Counted from the first letter of the stretch, positions 18,882 through 26,542 are shown. The stretch: DNA of 64,000 bases from Maritimibacter sp. (GCA_017792445.1 CP051232.1:682001-746000), one strand, 5' to 3'. Notes: generated by a model from the letters alone, not told the origin. Numbers and translations: made by a program.

Positions 18882-19651
18882 TCCGGGGCCTGTGGGACCG
18901 CGAGACCATCGCGCTTATGCTGCTGGCCGCGATGTTGCCGATGGGCGCGTCGTGGCTGATCGCGGGCGGGCTGGAGGCCGCGGGGCGGCTGCTGTTCTTT
19001 CTCGTGGTCGCGGGGATCTGGCATGTCCTGTGGATGCTGGCCCGCGCACAGCCGCCGTCCTTTGCCGGGGCGCTGACCGCGCTGGCCATCGCGATGCTTG
19101 CGCCCGAAGACCTTGGTCTGTTTGCCCTGCTGCTTGGCACCAGCTTCGGGGTCGTGATGGCGGAACTGGCCTTCGGGGGCTGGGGCCGCAACGTGCTGAA
19201 CCCGGCGACCATTGCCCTGGCCTTCCTCGGCTTCAGCTATCCGGCAGCGCCGTGGCCGGAACTGCCGGTGCAACTGGGGTGGGCCGCATGGCCGGCAGCC
19301 GCGATCGGCGTGGTGTTCGGCGTCACATCGCTGCGGTTGCTTGCGGGCGCGGCTTTGGGCTTTGCGGCGGCGATGCTTGCCGGTCTCGACCTGACGGCGG
19401 TGTGGACCGCCGCGCTGGTGGCGCTGATGCTGCTGGTATGCGACCCTGTCGCAAGCGCGGCGACGGGGCTTGGCCGATGGCTGAACGGCCTGCTTTATGC
19501 CCTGCTGGTCGCGCTGTTCGCCGTGTTCTGGGACACCGCCGCACCGGTTCAGGCGGCTGTCTCGGCTGCGCTGCTGACCTCGCTCGCCGCGCCCCTGCTT
19601 GATGAATTTGCAATCGCACTCTGGCTTGTCCGAAGGAAACGCCTTGGCTGA
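18878..19651 (+). CDS. nqrB: shortened Na+-NQR-like subunit B, FMN site absent
   Basis: A 257-residue membrane protein, against about 410 residues for Vibrio NqrB. Conserved NqrB/RnfD blocks are GGWGRNVLNPA at 100-110, CDPVASA at 188-194 and APLLDE at 238-243. Compared with Vibrio NqrB, about 100 N-terminal residues are missing. The periplasmic loop that follows the NPA helix and carries the covalent-FMN motif (DGYSGAT) is replaced by a short linker (about 123-140). No Thr in an SGAT-like context remains. It overlaps nqrA by ATGA and the NqrC-like gene by 8 bp. Redox wiring through this subunit must differ from classical NQR. Confidence 0.85.
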   Translation: MIRGLWDRETIALMLLAAMLPMGASWLIAGGLEAAGRLLFFLVVAGIWHVLWMLARAQPPSFAGALTALAIAMLAPEDLGLFALLLGTSFGVVMAELAFGGWGRNVLNPATIALAFLGFSYPAAPWPELPVQLGWAAWPAAAIGVVFGVTSLRLLAGAALGFAAAMLAGLDLTAVWTAALVALMLLVCDPVASAATGLGRWLNGLLYALLVALFAVFWDTAAPVQAAVSAALLTSLAAPLLDEFAIALWLVRRKRLG

Positions 19652-20444
19652 CTTGAACCCGATCACGCTGTGGCGGCTGCTTCTGGCGCTGCCGAACGAA
19701 AGCCGACCCAAGACCGTCGCGATGGCCTTTATCGTCTCTGCCGCCTGCGCCTTCGCCGTCACCGGCGCAACGGTGGTGCTTCGCCCGATCCAGCAGGCCA
19801 ACCGCGCGGCGGAACAGCAGCTTCGGCTGGAGGCGCTGATCGCGGCCATTCCCGGCATGAGCGCCATCCTTGCCGGAAGCGACGGCCACGCCTCGACCGT
19901 GATCGTCGATCTGGAAGAGGCGGACGCGGTCCCCGGCATGACACCCGCCGAACTGAGCACGGCGCTTGATGATCCGGCCTACTGGACGCAACTGACCCCG
20001 GAACGCGACATGGCGGGCATCGGCGGACGCCCCAACCTTGCGCAGATTTACCTGCTGAAAGACGCGGACGAGGACGTGTCGCTGGCGATCCTTCCGATCT
20101 TCGGCGCGGGGTACAACGGTCCGATACAGGCGATGCTGGCGATCCATGGCGACATGCAGACCATCGCGGGGATCACCATCACCGAACAGTCCGAAACACC
20201 GGGCCTTGGCGGGCGCATCGAAGAGCCGACGTGGCAGGCCAGCTTTGCCGGGAAGCGGTGGGAAGACGCCGCAGGCGTCATGCGGTTCTCGGTCGCCCGC
20301 GGCCCGTCGGCCAGCGAGTACGAGGTCGACGGCATCACCGGGGCCACGCGAACCTCGAACGCGATGAGCCGGATCATCCGGTTCTGGCTGGGCCCGGACG
20401 GCTATGGCCCGCTGTTGGACGCCATCGAGCGGGGCGAGTTCTGA
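19644..20444 (+). CDS. nqrC: Na+-NQR-like subunit C (flavoprotein)
   Basis: A 266-residue subunit with one N-terminal transmembrane segment (about 26-46) and a periplasmic FMN-binding domain. The flavinylation motif DGITGAT is intact, with Thr235 as the expected covalent FMN attachment site. The start is ambiguous: a TTG at 19644 preceded by AAGGAA fits the ribosome site and Vibrio-like N-terminus (ADLNPITLWRLL), while an ATG at 19599 would overlap the previous gene by 53 bp. Attachment of FMN needs an ApbE-type flavin transferase, which is not encoded nearby. Confidence 0.87.
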   Translation: MADLNPITLWRLLLALPNESRPKTVAMAFIVSAACAFAVTGATVVLRPIQQANRAAEQQLRLEALIAAIPGMSAILAGSDGHASTVIVDLEEADAVPGMTPAELSTALDDPAYWTQLTPERDMAGIGGRPNLAQIYLLKDADEDVSLAILPIFGAGYNGPIQAMLAIHGDMQTIAGITITEQSETPGLGGRIEEPTWQASFAGKRWEDAAGVMRFSVARGPSASEYEVDGITGATRTSNAMSRIIRFWLGPDGYGPLLDAIERGEF

Positions 20445-21100
20445 TGACCGCGCTGTTTGCCACCCTGACCGAACCGCTGGTCCGCAAGAACCCGATCACG
20501 CTGCAGATCCTTGGCATCTGCTCGGCGCTCGCCGTCACGACGTCGCTGGACACGGCGCTGACCATGTCGGTGTCGCTGACCGTGGTGGTGGTGCTGGCCG
20601 CCGGCATCGTCAGCCTGATCCGCAAGCACATCCCGAACAGCATCCGCCTGATCGTGCAGATCGTCATCGTCGCCTCTCTGGTCATCGTCATCGACCAGGT
20701 GCTTCAGGCGTTCTTCTTCGACATCTCGCAGCGGCTGTCGGTCTTCGTCAGCCTGATCACCACCAACTGCCTTGTGCTGGGGCGCACCGAAAGCTTCGCG
20801 CGGTCGAATCCTCCGCTTCCGGCGATGGCTGACGCGTTGGGCAACGGGCTGGGCTACTCGCTGGTGCTGTGCCTGATCGGCGCGATCCGCGAATTGATCG
20901 GCAAGGGTGCGCTGCTGGGCTACCAGGTGCTGCCCACGACCGACACCGGCGGCTGGTTCACGCCGCTGCCGCTGATGCTGCTGGCGCCCTCTGCCTTCTT
21001 CCTGCTGGGCGGTCTGGTCTGGGCCATCCGCTCGATCCGCCCGGAACAGGCCGACGCGCCAGAGTTTCCCGCCCCCGAAGTGGCGGAGACGCGCCAATGA
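20444..21100 (+). CDS. nqrD: Na+-NQR-like subunit D
   Basis: A 218-residue integral membrane protein of the NqrD/RnfE family. The start LTEPLVRKNPITLQILGICSALAV is characteristic. Cys26 and Cys109 (in LITTNCLVLGR) match the pair that, with NqrE, ligates the intramembrane [2Fe-2S] cluster of Vibrio NQR. Length is normal (Vibrio about 210). The ATG overlaps the preceding stop by one base (TGATG). The last residues (PEFPAPEVAETRQ) form a hydrophilic tail. Confidence 0.92.
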   Translation: MTALFATLTEPLVRKNPITLQILGICSALAVTTSLDTALTMSVSLTVVVVLAAGIVSLIRKHIPNSIRLIVQIVIVASLVIVIDQVLQAFFFDISQRLSVFVSLITTNCLVLGRTESFARSNPPLPAMADALGNGLGYSLVLCLIGAIRELIGKGALLGYQVLPTTDTGGWFTPLPLMLLAPSAFFLLGGLVWAIRSIRPEQADAPEFPAPEVAETRQ

Positions 21101-21708
21101 GCGGCTTCGGAGAGCTGTTTCTGCGCGCGATGTTCGTCGAGAACATGCCGCTGACGCTGTTCCTGGGCCTTTGCACCTTCCTCGCCCTGTCGAAGCGGCC
21201 GGGCACCGCTATCGGGCTGGGCGTGGCGATGATCGGCGTGCTGGGGGTGGTGACGCCCTTGAACCAGTTGATCTACGCCGCCGTCCTCGCCCCCGGCGCG
21301 CTGGGGTGGCTGGGCTTCCCCGAGATCGACCTTAGCTACCTGTCGCTGCTGGCCTTCATCGGCGTGATCGCCGCGACGGTGCAGTTGCTTGAGATGCTGC
21401 TGGAGCGGTTCTTTCCCTCGATACATGCCGCCTTCGGGGTGTTCCTGCCGCTGCTGACCGTGCAATGCGCGATCCTCGCCGGGTCGCTGTTCATGGTGGA
21501 ACGCAGCTTCGATACGGTGGAAAGCCTCGCCTTCGGGCTGGGCTCGGGCGCGGGCTTCGCACTGGCCGTGACGCTGCTGTCCGCGATCCGGGCGCGGCTG
21601 GCCTACGCGGACCTGCCCGCCGGGCTGCGGGGGCTGGGGATCACCTTCATCCTTGCCGGGATGATGTCGCTGGGCTTTTCGTCCTTCGCGCAGATGGTGG
21701 CCCCATGA
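21097..21708 (+). CDS. nqrE: Na+-NQR-like subunit E
   Basis: A 203-residue membrane subunit of the NqrE/RnfA family, forming an inverted-topology pair with the D subunit. Cys26 (LGLCTFLA) and Cys124 (LLTVQCAIL) correspond to the intramembrane iron-sulfur ligands. The segment LEMLLERFFPSIHAAFGVFLPL is typical. Overlaps with both neighbours are ATGA, so translation is coupled through the operon. Confidence 0.92.
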   Translation: MSGFGELFLRAMFVENMPLTLFLGLCTFLALSKRPGTAIGLGVAMIGVLGVVTPLNQLIYAAVLAPGALGWLGFPEIDLSYLSLLAFIGVIAATVQLLEMLLERFFPSIHAAFGVFLPLLTVQCAILAGSLFMVERSFDTVESLAFGLGSGAGFALAVTLLSAIRARLAYADLPAGLRGLGITFILAGMMSLGFSSFAQMVAP

Positions 21709-22925
21709 ACGAAATCCTCCTTGGCAGCCTTGTCATCATCGGCCTTGTCATGGCGCTGACCGTCGGACTGCTGGCTGCGCGCAGGCGGCTGGTCCCGCAA
21801 GGCGCGGTCGAGGTCGTGGTAAACGACACCCGCCACATCGCGGCGGCGCGCGGCGAGACGCTGCTGTCGGTCCTGCACGGCGCGGGCATCGGCATTCCTG
21901 CGGGCTGCGGCGGCAACGGCACTTGCGGGCTGTGCCGCGTCACCGCCACCGGCGAGGGCGCGGGCCTTCCGCAGGCGACCGAGATGGGCGTGCTGTCCGC
22001 AGGCGAGCGGCGGGCGAATGTGCGGCTGGCGTGTCAGACGGTGCTGCGCGGCTCGGCGCAGGTGACGGTGCCGGGCGACGTGCTGGCGGCGGAAACCTTC
22101 GACTGCAAGGTCCTCTCGAACCGGATGCTGGCCCCGCTGATCCGCGAGTTCGTTCTGGAACTGCCCGAGGGCCGCGCCTTCGACTTCCGCGCCGGGGGCT
22201 TCGGCCAGCTGACCGCCCCGCCCTACGCGTTGGACTTCTCGCGGTTCGACGTACCCGAACCGTTTCGCGAGACATGGACGATCAACCGCTGGGACCGCCT
22301 GACCGCGCAGTCCTCGAAACCGGTGACCCGCGCCTATTCCATCGCCAACCGGCCCGAGGACGCCGGGCGCATCGTGTTCAACATCCGCCTCGCGGTGCCG
22401 CCCGCAGGCCACGAGGGAGAAATCCCGCCGGGCGCGGTCTCGTCCTACATCTTCTCATTGAAGCCCGGCGACACCATCGGTTGCTCCGGCCCCTTCGGCG
22501 AATTCCACGTGCAGCCCACCGCAAAAGAGATGGTCTTCATCGGCGGCGGCGTGGGGATGGCGCCGCTGCGCGCGATGATCCACGAGCAGATCGGCAAGGG
22601 CACCGACCGGAAGATGTCGTACTTCTACGGCGCGCGCACCGCCGCCGACCTGTTCTATGTCGAGGAATTCGACGCCATCGCGGCGGCGCATCCGAACTTC
22701 ACGTGGACCCCTGCCCTGTCCGACCCCGCTCCGGGCGACCGCTGGACGGGCGAGACGGGCTTTATCCACGAGATCGTCCGCGCCCGCCTGTCGCGCCACC
22801 CGGCGCCGGAGGATTGCGAATACTATCTTTGCGGCCCGCCAGTGATGATCTCGGCCGTTTTCGCGATGCTTGACCGGCTGGGCGTCGAGCGCAGCGCGAT
22901 CTTCAACGACGACTTCGGGATCTGA
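21705..22925 (+). CDS. nqrF: Na+-NQR-like subunit F (NADH dehydrogenase flavoprotein)
   Basis: A 406-residue subunit, the usual NqrF length, that takes electrons from NADH. An N-terminal membrane anchor (about 4-24) is followed by a ferredoxin domain with Cys68, 74, 77 and 110 (GCGGNGTCGLC). The FAD domain carries RAYSIAN and the NAD domain GGGVGMAPLRAM. All elements for NADH to FAD to [2Fe-2S] transfer are present. The ATG at 21705 is in ATGA overlap with the E subunit; a longer reading frame upstream covers that gene and is rejected. Confidence 0.93.
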   Translation: MNEILLGSLVIIGLVMALTVGLLAARRRLVPQGAVEVVVNDTRHIAAARGETLLSVLHGAGIGIPAGCGGNGTCGLCRVTATGEGAGLPQATEMGVLSAGERRANVRLACQTVLRGSAQVTVPGDVLAAETFDCKVLSNRMLAPLIREFVLELPEGRAFDFRAGGFGQLTAPPYALDFSRFDVPEPFRETWTINRWDRLTAQSSKPVTRAYSIANRPEDAGRIVFNIRLAVPPAGHEGEIPPGAVSSYIFSLKPGDTIGCSGPFGEFHVQPTAKEMVFIGGGVGMAPLRAMIHEQIGKGTDRKMSYFYGARTAADLFYVEEFDAIAAAHPNFTWTPALSDPAPGDRWTGETGFIHEIVRARLSRHPAPEDCEYYLCGPPVMISAVFAMLDRLGVERSAIFNDDFGI

Positions 22926-23011
22926 GGGATGCATGCCGTGCACCTTGTCCGCGGACTGCGCCTCTCGACACTGCGCGGCAACGGCTTACCTAGCGTCATG
23001 GGAGGTGCTGA

Positions 23012-23101
23012 ATGACATACGATGTATTCGTCGCGATCGCTTTTCCTCTGGATGACTGGGGCCCTGTTCGCCGTACGCCAGCAGAGGGGGACCGGGGATG
23101 A
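23012..23101 (+). CDS. putative 29-residue small protein
   Basis: A 30-codon ORF (MTYDVFVAIAFPLDDWG at the start) with a good ribosome site, GGGAGG, 6 nt ahead. Its stop codon overlaps the ATG of the CBS protein as ATGA, the same coupling style used throughout the upstream operon. No Cys and no transmembrane helix is obvious. It could be a true small protein or a leader peptide that couples translation of the CBS gene. I do not recognise it. Confidence 0.45.
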   Translation: MTYDVFVAIAFPLDDWGPVRRTPAEGDRG

Positions 23102-23493
23102 CACCCGACACCCGTATCTCTTCGGTGATGTCCACCGACTTCCTTCGCCTGACGCCCGAGATGCCGATCCGCGACGCGGTGCGGAAACTTCTGAACGACG
23201 GCACGCCCGCCGCGCCGGTGGTCGATGACACCGGAACGCTTGTGGGAATTCTCACGCAGAAGGACTGCTTCCGCTCTGCGCTGAACGCCAGCTATTATCA
23301 GCAGTGGTCCGGCACGGTCGCGCAGTATCTGACCGAGGCGGTCCACAGCCTGCCTGCCGACACCGACATCGTCACCGCCGCCGAGGCCTTCATAGACCAG
23401 CCCTTCCGCGCCTACCCCGTCCTGCAGGACGGTCGGCTGGTGGGCATGCTGAACCGGGCCGACCTGCTGGAGACGTTTCTGGTCTACGGGTGA
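23098..23493 (+). CDS. tandem CBS-domain protein
   Basis: A 131-residue stand-alone CBS pair (Bateman module). The first CBS motif spans about 8-60 (VMSTDFLRLTPEMPIRDAV, GTLVGILTQKDC) and the second about 78-128 (DTDIVTAAEAFI, GRLVGMLNRADLLE). Such modules bind adenine nucleotides such as AMP, ATP or NAD(H) and report energy or redox state. Its position 170 bp after the NADH-oxidising F subunit suggests a regulatory or sensing role for the complex; that is inference. Confidence 0.8.
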   Translation: MTPDTRISSVMSTDFLRLTPEMPIRDAVRKLLNDGTPAAPVVDDTGTLVGILTQKDCFRSALNASYYQQWSGTVAQYLTEAVHSLPADTDIVTAAEAFIDQPFRAYPVLQDGRLVGMLNRADLLETFLVYG

Positions 23494-23584
23494 ACTGGCG
23501 CGGGGCCGCAGCGCTGGCAGGACCGGAACAAACCTGCCTGCCCTCCCGGAATGTCGCAGCCATCTTGCTCACGACAGCGCGGCG

Positions 23585-23611
23585 CGCTACACCGCGCTCC
23601 GTGGCCGGTGT
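23585..23611 (+). pseudogene. leader and 5' stub of a broken tRNA-Thr
   Basis: Positions 23585-23609 repeat, in inverted orientation and with one mismatch, positions 23949-23973, which are the leader and first bases of the intact tRNA-Thr. In this copy the plus-strand tRNA would begin at 23604 with GCCGGTG, then break off. GCCGGTG can pair with CGCCGGC, the 3' acceptor strand of the tRNA piece at 24633-24685 (one G-U pair). The two pieces therefore look like the ends of one tRNA gene split by about 1 kb of inserted DNA. Confidence 0.6.
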
Positions 23612-23613
23612 GC

Positions 23614-23700
23614 TGCATTACGCTTGAACTCTTCACTATAGCTGCTTGTCCCCATTTCAGCCTCCTAGCACCAAAATAGGTGGGCAGGGCTTCTACGACT
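23614..23700 (-). mobile_element. remnant of an IS3-family insertion sequence (orfA start)
   Basis: On the minus strand an ATG at 23655, preceded by AGGAGG, encodes MGTSSYSEEFKRNA, which is the characteristic beginning of IS3-family OrfA transposases. After 14 codons the frame runs into the tRNA leader copy and stops. The upstream side (to about 23700) looks like an IS left end. No orfB or other end is present. Confidence 0.55.
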
Positions 23701-23878
23701 CTGGGGGTCCTCAAAGTACAATCAAGATCCTAGCACAGCGATCAATTCATTTCTGCTCTGTTTGAATTCCGCAGTCGCAATCATGCCTTACCGCCTGATC
23801 TTGATGCAGTTTTACGCGCTTTTAGGGAGCCCAGCACTCCAAGCAGTACTCCCGTCGCAATCTACTATCGTGCAGTCG

Positions 23879-23954
23879 TGGTGCCGGCACCAGGGATCGA
23901 ACCCGGGACCCCCTGATTACAAATCAGGTGCTCTGCCAGCTGAGCTATACCGGC
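23879..23954 (-). tRNA. tRNA-Thr (anticodon UGU), CCA encoded
   Basis: A 76-nt cloverleaf on the minus strand from 23954 to 23879. The acceptor stem GCCGGTA pairs with TGCCGGC (one G-U), the D arm is GCTC/GAGC with a GG-containing loop, and the anticodon stem CCTGA/TCAGG encloses TTTGTAA, giving anticodon TGT (Thr, ACA). The T arm is CCGGG-TTCGATC type and the 3' CCA is encoded. It appears functional. Confidence 0.93.
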
Positions 23955-23973
23955 CACGAAGCGCGGTGTAGCG
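23949..23973 (-). repeat. inverted repeat copy (tRNA-Thr leader)
   Basis: This 25-bp segment covers the first six bases of the intact minus-strand tRNA-Thr and its leader. It matches 23585-23609 in inverted orientation at 24 of 25 positions. It shows that two tRNA-Thr genes with the same promoter-proximal sequence lie head to head here. Confidence 0.75.
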
Positions 23974-23994
23974 TTTCCTGCCGATAGGGGCAAT

Positions 23995-24603
23995 ATGGCA
24001 TCGGAGATGCAATGGGGGCGGCTGATGGACGCGCAGCAGAGTGAACTACTGGTCGATAGTATTTTACCGCAACAGGTGCTGCTTTTGCAGGGGAAATACG
24101 TTCAGACCGTCGCGCACCTCGAGAAATTGATGTGGTACATCCTCTTCGTTGCTGAGGGGTATGACGTTGAGGACCTTGACGATGTACATGCGGCACTCAA
24201 ACAACAGCAAAGGACGACTGAACTGATCGGCAGCCTGCGTGCTGCACTCAAAGCCGATAAGGTGCACATGGCCGACGAGGTGACCGCCATACTCAACGAG
24301 GTAGAGCGCGACAAGGATGCGAGGAACATGGCTGTTCACGGTGCATGGTCCACACTACCAGATGGCACCTTTCGCTGCGACTACTTCAAGAACCTAGGAT
24401 CGAGCAAACAACCTGATTGGCGCGGCTACAATGCGCCGGTGACTTTGGGTGAGATCGAGGCTGCGCTAACCGCCGCCAATCGCCTTCTAAGCGCGGCTCA
24501 CGAGGTGTTCCAAGCCACCTTTGGGAAGAAAAGCAGGGGAAGCGATCTGACAGCGGCTGACCGCAATGAGAAGGCAATAAACGAAACCCCAGAAAAAGAA
24601 TAA
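23995..24603 (+). CDS. orphan islet protein with HEPN-like RNxxxH motif
   Basis: A 202-residue, mostly helical protein that I do not recognise by name. Residues 106-116 read DKDARNMAVHG; Arg110-Asn111-x3-His115 fits the R(N/D/H)x3-4H active-site pattern of HEPN ribonucleases, in the common context RN..VHG.W. The C-terminal 25 residues are charged and look disordered. An ATG at 23995 follows AGGGGCAAT. Codon use is less GC-biased than in all neighbours, and it sits between an intact tRNA-Thr and a broken one, so it was probably acquired. A role in RNA cleavage or phage defence is inference; no antitoxin partner is visible. Confidence 0.6.
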   Translation: MASEMQWGRLMDAQQSELLVDSILPQQVLLLQGKYVQTVAHLEKLMWYILFVAEGYDVEDLDDVHAALKQQQRTTELIGSLRAALKADKVHMADEVTAILNEVERDKDARNMAVHGAWSTLPDGTFRCDYFKNLGSSKQPDWRGYNAPVTLGEIEAALTAANRLLSAAHEVFQATFGKKSRGSDLTAADRNEKAINETPEKE

Positions 24604-24632
24604 CTGCGATAACAGACGGATACTACGTTACC

Positions 24633-24685
24633 GCACCTGATTTGTAATCAAGGGGTCGGGGGTTCGAGTCCCTCCGCCGGCACCA
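24633..24685 (+). pseudogene. 3' fragment of a tRNA-Thr(UGU)
   Basis: Fifty-three bases corresponding to tRNA positions 24-76: anticodon arm with TGT, variable loop, a well-formed T arm (GGGGG, TTCGAGT, CCCTC) and CGCCGGC-A-CCA. The first 18 bp are identical to the intact minus-strand tRNA, but the variable loop and T arm differ, so it derives from a second gene. A C-A mismatch breaks the anticodon stem at 28-42. No D arm precedes it. It marks the right edge of the islet. Confidence 0.75.
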
Positions 24686-24743
24686 CGACAGCACGACAAA
24701 GAGTTGCGGCAGGGCGATTGCCCACGGCCCGTGGCACGGGCCG

Positions 24744-26399
24744 CTAGCGGTTCGTCCGTGCCAGCAGCAGCACCGCCATCAGTCCGACAAGAACCACCAG
24801 CAAGGCCGCGGGCGAGGCTTGGCCGATCTGTTCCAGCGATGCCTTCTCATGTACCCGGGTTGCCAGCGTGTTGTAGTTGAACGGACGCAGCAGCAGCGTT
24901 GCGGGCAATTCCTTCACGCAATCGACGAAGACCAGCAGCAGCGCGGTGCCGACCGAGCCTTTGATCAGCGGCACGTAGACCTCGCGCAGCGCGCCACCCG
25001 CGGTTCGGCCTAGCGAGCGGGCAGCCATCGGCAGGTTCGGCGAGACCCGCCCCATCGCCGCGTCCGCCGCGCCCTGTGCGATGGCGAAGAACCGCACCGC
25101 GTAGGCATAGACGATGGCAAAGGCCGAGCCCGTCATGACCAGTCCGATGTCCCAGCCGGTCGCAGTTTCGACCGCGTCGGCAATCGCGTTGTCGGCGGTG
25201 GCCATCGGGATCAGCAGGCCGACCCCCAGCACCGCGCCGGGTGCGGCATAGCCGATGGTGGTGATCGGTAGCAGCGCGCGCGGCACGCCGCTGCGGGCCA
25301 GCCGGACGCCGTAGACGAGAAACAGCGCCGCCGCCACGGTGATGACCGAAGCGATGCCGCCGACGGTCAGCGTGTGCCACAGGGCCAGCAGCAACCCGCG
25401 ATCGACCCAGTGTTCCGGGTTGTCGAGCGCGTGGCTCAGGATCACGCCGCCCGGCAGCAGAAAGCCCAGCGCAAAGGGGAAAGAGCAGATGGCCAGCGCC
25501 AGCATCGCCGCCCCGCCCCGCAGGCGCTGCGGCTCGACCGGGCGCTGTGAACGCGACATGCGGTAGAACCGGCTGCGGCGACGGCCGAGTTTCTCCAGCC
25601 CCACCAGCAGCAGGATCAGCACCAGAATGACGCTTGCGATCTGCGCCGCGCCGCCTGCGTTGCCGGACTGAAGCCAGACGCTGAAGATGCCGGTGGTCAG
25701 GGTCTGGACCGCGAAATAGTCGACCGTCCCGAAATCGCTGACCGCCTCCATCATGGCAACCGCCGTGCCGGCGGCGATGGCCGGACGGGCAAGCGGCAGG
25801 CCGACCCGCCAGAACCGGCGGAACGGGCCCGCGCCCAGCGCCTGCGCCACCTCGAAGGTGCTGCCCGACTGGTCACGAAACGCCTGCCGCGCCAGCAGGT
25901 AGACGTAGGGATAAAGCGCCCCCGACAGCACCACGATGGCGGCCCAGCGCGAGCGGATTTCCGGGAACCAGTAATCGCGCGCCGTCTGCCAACCGAATGC
26001 GCCGCGCAGGCCGGTCTGCACCGGCCCCGCGTATTCGAGAAAATCCACCAGCGCATAGGCGCCGACATAGGCCGGGATCGCCAGCGGCAGCAGGTTCAGC
26101 CATTGCAGCAGCTTCGAGCCGGGGAAACGGTACATCACGAGGATCCACGCCAGCCCGGCCCCGGTCGCGGCGCAGATCAGGCCCACGGACAGGGTCAGCA
26201 GCAGCGTGTTGCCGAGGTATCGCGGCAGCGTCGTCGAGACGAGGTGCGGCCAGATGTTCTCGGTCGGGTGGAAGGCGATCCAGATCACCGAGAGGATCGG
26301 CATGACCACTAGCGCCGCGATTACCGCCGCGCCGACCGACCACCGGTCCGCCCGCCACCGCACCCGCGGCCGGCTCCCCTGAAGGATCTCTCCGGACAT
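24744..26399 (-). CDS. ferric iron ABC transporter permease (FbpB/AfuB-type)
   Basis: A 551-residue fused permease with two homologous halves and about twelve hydrophobic segments. Each half carries an EAA-like loop (for example AQALGAGPFRRFWRVGLPLARPAI and ARSLGRTAGGALREVYVPLIKGS). This two-in-one arrangement is typical of Fe3+ importers such as FbpB, SfuB and HitB. The matching binding protein and ATPase are not adjacent, so they must be elsewhere or it is an orphan. It lies directly beside the tRNA-Thr fragment. Confidence 0.85.
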   Translation of the reverse strand: MSGEILQGSRPRVRWRADRWSVGAAVIAALVVMPILSVIWIAFHPTENIWPHLVSTTLPRYLGNTLLLTLSVGLICAATGAGLAWILVMYRFPGSKLLQWLNLLPLAIPAYVGAYALVDFLEYAGPVQTGLRGAFGWQTARDYWFPEIRSRWAAIVVLSGALYPYVYLLARQAFRDQSGSTFEVAQALGAGPFRRFWRVGLPLARPAIAAGTAVAMMEAVSDFGTVDYFAVQTLTTGIFSVWLQSGNAGGAAQIASVILVLILLLVGLEKLGRRRSRFYRMSRSQRPVEPQRLRGGAAMLALAICSFPFALGFLLPGGVILSHALDNPEHWVDRGLLLALWHTLTVGGIASVITVAAALFLVYGVRLARSGVPRALLPITTIGYAAPGAVLGVGLLIPMATADNAIADAVETATGWDIGLVMTGSAFAIVYAYAVRFFAIAQGAADAAMGRVSPNLPMAARSLGRTAGGALREVYVPLIKGSVGTALLLVFVDCVKELPATLLLRPFNYNTLATRVHEKASLEQIGQASPAALLVVLVGLMAVLLLARTNR

Positions 26400-26542
26400 G
26401 CCCGGCAGTTATCCCGTCGCCCCGCCCGTTGTCCAGCGGCGGCGGTCGGCCGTGGGGGGCGATGCAGGTTCGTTGTTCGTCAAGAAACCCACGCGGGCGC
26501 GCACCGGTCGAAGCGCGCCCCGCGCAGCAGGACCCCGCAAGG

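Larger units (their letters stand above)
23494..23878. other. lower-GC gap of the tRNA islet
   Basis: About 385 bp, visibly less GC-rich than the flanks, with no credible intact gene. It contains a 25-bp copy of the tRNA-Thr leader (23585-23609) and the remains of an IS3-type transposase start (about 23614-23700). The remainder up to the tRNA holds nothing I can identify. Confidence 0.55.

Noticed and set aside
23762-23971. 69-codon plus-strand ORF crossing the tRNA gene
   Set aside because: It runs through the complement of a functional tRNA and has no ribosome site.
24633-24685. Possibility that the tRNA-like 3' end belongs to tmRNA (ssrA)
   Set aside because: It has a full tRNA anticodon arm with UGU and a Thr-like acceptor; the tag-peptide reading frame and Ala-type G-U acceptor of tmRNA are absent.
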